Source: an uncultured Clostridium sp.
GTDB lineage: Bacteria > Bacillota > Clostridia > Clostridiales > Clostridiaceae
Assembly: GCA_937927335.1 (NCBI GenBank)
Contig: CALBDU010000001.1
Location: forward strand, 1-12,981
Reading direction: 5' to 3'
Length of the DNA: 12,981 bases
Part shown: in pieces, positions 11,947 through 12,981 of the stretch
Layout of the letters: every line of letters starts with the position of its first letter
Numbering within the stretch: the first letter of the stretch is position 1
The notes under the pieces: model-generated
Databases searched by the model: none
Told to the model about the DNA's origin: nothing
What the model saw: only the letters and a program-made list of their open reading frames with translations
Made by a program: the position numbers and the translations under genes

Positions 11947-12241
11947 GTAATCAGATAGGAATACTATGAAATGCAATGAAGAGAAGAGTAGGTAATTGAA
12001 AGCTTTCAGAGAGAAATCCCCTTGGGTGTAAGGGATTTTAAGAATAAGATTACTGAAGTGCATCTCTGAGCTCTGGATCGAAGTTTTGTAGACTTCAGCG
12101 GGTACGCCCGTTAAAGCGTTAAGGTATGATTGTACTGAATGAATGAGTTTTTATGCACGCTAATTTTTAATTGTGTATATTAAACAGAGTGGAACCGTGG
12201 AAGTTAACTTCTGCCTCTGTAATAGAGGCAGAAGTTTTTGT
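11947..12241 (+). promoter_or_regulatory. T-box leader, probable cysteine specifier
   Basis: The conserved T-box AGAGTGGAACCGTGG (12186-12200) pairs uncharged tRNA acceptor ends. Stem I base AGCTTTCAGAGA (12001-12012) pairs with TCTCTGAGCT (12063-12072), and its apical arm is AAATCCC...GGGATTT. On the 3' side just before the closing stem is GAAG-TGC-A-TCTCTG. With the usual spacing (codon, one A, stem) the specifier is TGC, cysteine, at 12059-12061. GTG (Val) one base earlier is the alternative. Stem III GAAGT...ACTTC (12080-12096) is also seen. Uncharged tRNA-Cys would prevent termination at 12206-12241 and switch on the sulfur genes downstream, which fits their role in making cysteine. Confidence 0.88.
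12206..12241 (+). terminator. T-box regulated terminator
   Basis: AACTTCTGCCTCT (12206-12218) pairs perfectly with AGAGGCAGAAGTT (12224-12236), 5-base loop, followed by TTTGTTTTTT. The 5' arm lies just after the T-box sequence, so the antiterminator competes for the same bases. Confidence 0.92.
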
Positions 12242-12305
12242 TTTTTGAATCTAAATCAAAGAAATAATTACAACAAAAATTAATGATATAACAAGGAGGA
12301 ATAAC

Positions 12306-12938
12306 ATGAGCTCTGTAAATTATTTTGATTCCATCGCAGACAAATGGAATGTAATCAGGGAGGACTATTTTGAAGAAAAACTAAAATTTATTTCTTTGTC
12401 ACAATTTAATATGAGGGATAAAATTTGTGCAGATTTAGGATGTGGAACAGGCTTTATATCACTTGCACTTTCTGGTGAAGCTAAACTGGTTTTTTCAATA
12501 GACAATTCAAGAAATATGCTTAGAGAACTGCACAAAGCCACTGTGAAAAGAGGTATAAATAATATTTACCCAATTAAGGGTTCGGCAGAAGACTTACCAT
12601 TATTTGATTCATCTATAGATGCGTTATTTATGAATATGGCACTGCATCATATTTTTGATGCCCAAAAGGTTATCGATGAGATGTATAGAGTGCTTAAAAA
12701 GGGAGGGACAGCAGTTATTACGGACGTAGAAGAACATAATGGGCAGTGGGCAAGAGAAGAAATGCATGATGAGTGGCTTGGATTTTCACACAAACAAATA
12801 ATTGACTGGATGGAAGCATCAGGCTTTGAAGATATAAAAGTTGAAAGCACAAGTTTGAAATGTAAAGGGTATTCAAGCAGGAATGAATATACCGAAACAG
12901 GTATATTCGTAGCAACAGGAATTAAGAAGGAGGAGTAA
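12306..12938 (+). CDS. ubiG: SAM-dependent methyltransferase of the ubiG-mccB operon
   Basis: This 210-residue class I methyltransferase has SAM motif I ADLGCGTGF (residues 42-50), the acidic end of strand 2 (SIDNS), motif II region SAEDLPLFDSSIDALFMNMA, and motif III-like MYRVLKKGGTAVITD. AAGGAGG lies before the ATG. It follows a Cys-type T-box and overlaps the ribosome site of mccB. In clostridia a gene named ubiG, and in Bacillus the related yrrT, opens operons that turn methionine into cysteine through SAM, homocysteine and cystathionine. The protein is thought to consume SAM in that route, and the name does not imply ubiquinone synthesis. The exact substrate is not known from sequence. 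Confidence 0.88.
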   Translation: MSSVNYFDSIADKWNVIREDYFEEKLKFISLSQFNMRDKICADLGCGTGFISLALSGEAKLVFSIDNSRNMLRELHKATVKRGINNIYPIKGSAEDLPLFDSSIDALFMNMALHHIFDAQKVIDEMYRVLKKGGTAVITDVEEHNGQWAREEMHDEWLGFSHKQIIDWMEASGFEDIKVESTSLKCKGYSSRNEYTETGIFVATGIKKEE

Positions 12939-12941
12939 AAG

Positions 12942-12981
12942 GTGAAAATTGAATCATTGCTAATACATGGAGGGATAGACG
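12942..12981 (+). CDS. mccB: MccB, cystathionine gamma-lyase type enzyme, 5' end only
   Basis: GTG 12942 starts MKIESLLIHGGID and runs off the window. AAGGAGGAG (12927-12935) lies 6 bases upstream within the last codons of ubiG, which shows translational linkage. A short polar start followed by LLIHGG is typical of PLP-dependent cystathionine gamma-lyase/synthase proteins. The order ubiG-mccB agrees with clostridial methionine-to-cysteine operons. Only 13 codons are visible, so the call rests largely on context. Confidence 0.7.
   Translation, partial: MKIESLLIHGGID

Noticed and set aside
11947..12241. S-box (SAM) riboswitch instead of a T-box
   Set aside because: The TGGAACCG T-box element, Stem I and T-box/terminator overlap are all present. 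No S-box core is seen.
11641..12915. Minus-strand open frames within the NlpC/P60 and ubiG genes
   Set aside because: They lie opposite well-supported enzymes and lack initiation signals.

Overview
The window is AT-rich, densely coded DNA that looks like the chromosome of a Clostridium-type Firmicute. The evidence is strong AGGAGG-type ribosome binding sites, SigA-like promoters, several TTG/GTG starts, a T-box leader, and a ubiG-mccB sulfur gene pair in an order known from clostridia. No phage, CRISPR, rRNA or tRNA gene is seen.

Layout. 1-600: the broken 5' part of a DUF326 (copper-storage-type) gene on the minus strand, a perfect CopY/BlaI-type palindrome, and a small membrane SHOCT gene with a one-base frameshift. 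668-2918: a YVTN beta-propeller lipoprotein, a secreted methionine-rich protein with an internal repeat, and a glutaredoxin-like CPDC protein. 2926-3387: an internally deleted IS256-family element. 3502-5647 (minus): a thiol-redox membrane set, namely a DsbD_2/TauE-like protein, CcdA, and a TlpA/ResA thioredoxin with a stop codon in its signal peptide. 5696-5983: an unidentified coding relic and a solitary IS256-type right end. 5984-6865 and 9987-10612: two copies of a divergent module, each with a DUF326-type gene on the minus strand and a tiny membrane CC...CC protein on the plus strand, sharing a nearly identical divergent promoter. The second DUF326 copy has lost its four-helix core. Between them lie a chemotaxis receptor (7025-8737), a second SHOCT relic, and an FTR1-type iron permease (9114-9923) under a textbook SigA promoter overlapped by an extended Fur box. 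10704-11897: a FeoB-associated-like Cys-rich small membrane protein and a secreted NlpC/P60 cell wall hydrolase. 11912-12981: a promoter, a T-box leader with a probable cysteine (TGC) specifier, a SAM-dependent methyltransferase (ubiG-like) and the first codons of mccB.

How they fit together. The left 10.8 kb reads as a metal and thiol stress island: Cys-rich copper-storage-type proteins, Cys/Gly-rich membrane peptides, a Met-rich exported protein, disulfide-reducing membrane proteins, a glutaredoxin-like protein and a Fur-controlled iron permease. It has been reshuffled by duplication, IS activity and single-base lesions. The exact 10-mer TCTACATAAC occurs four times, each time upstream of a module gene or relic, which suggests a shared regulator. 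The right end is a separate and conventional unit for converting methionine to cysteine.

The best candidate for something undescribed is the duplicated divergent pair of a DUF326 protein and a CC-membrane peptide, with its common regulatory 10-mer and its core-deleted paralogue. Metal specificity (copper versus iron) is inferred from families and not shown by the sequence.
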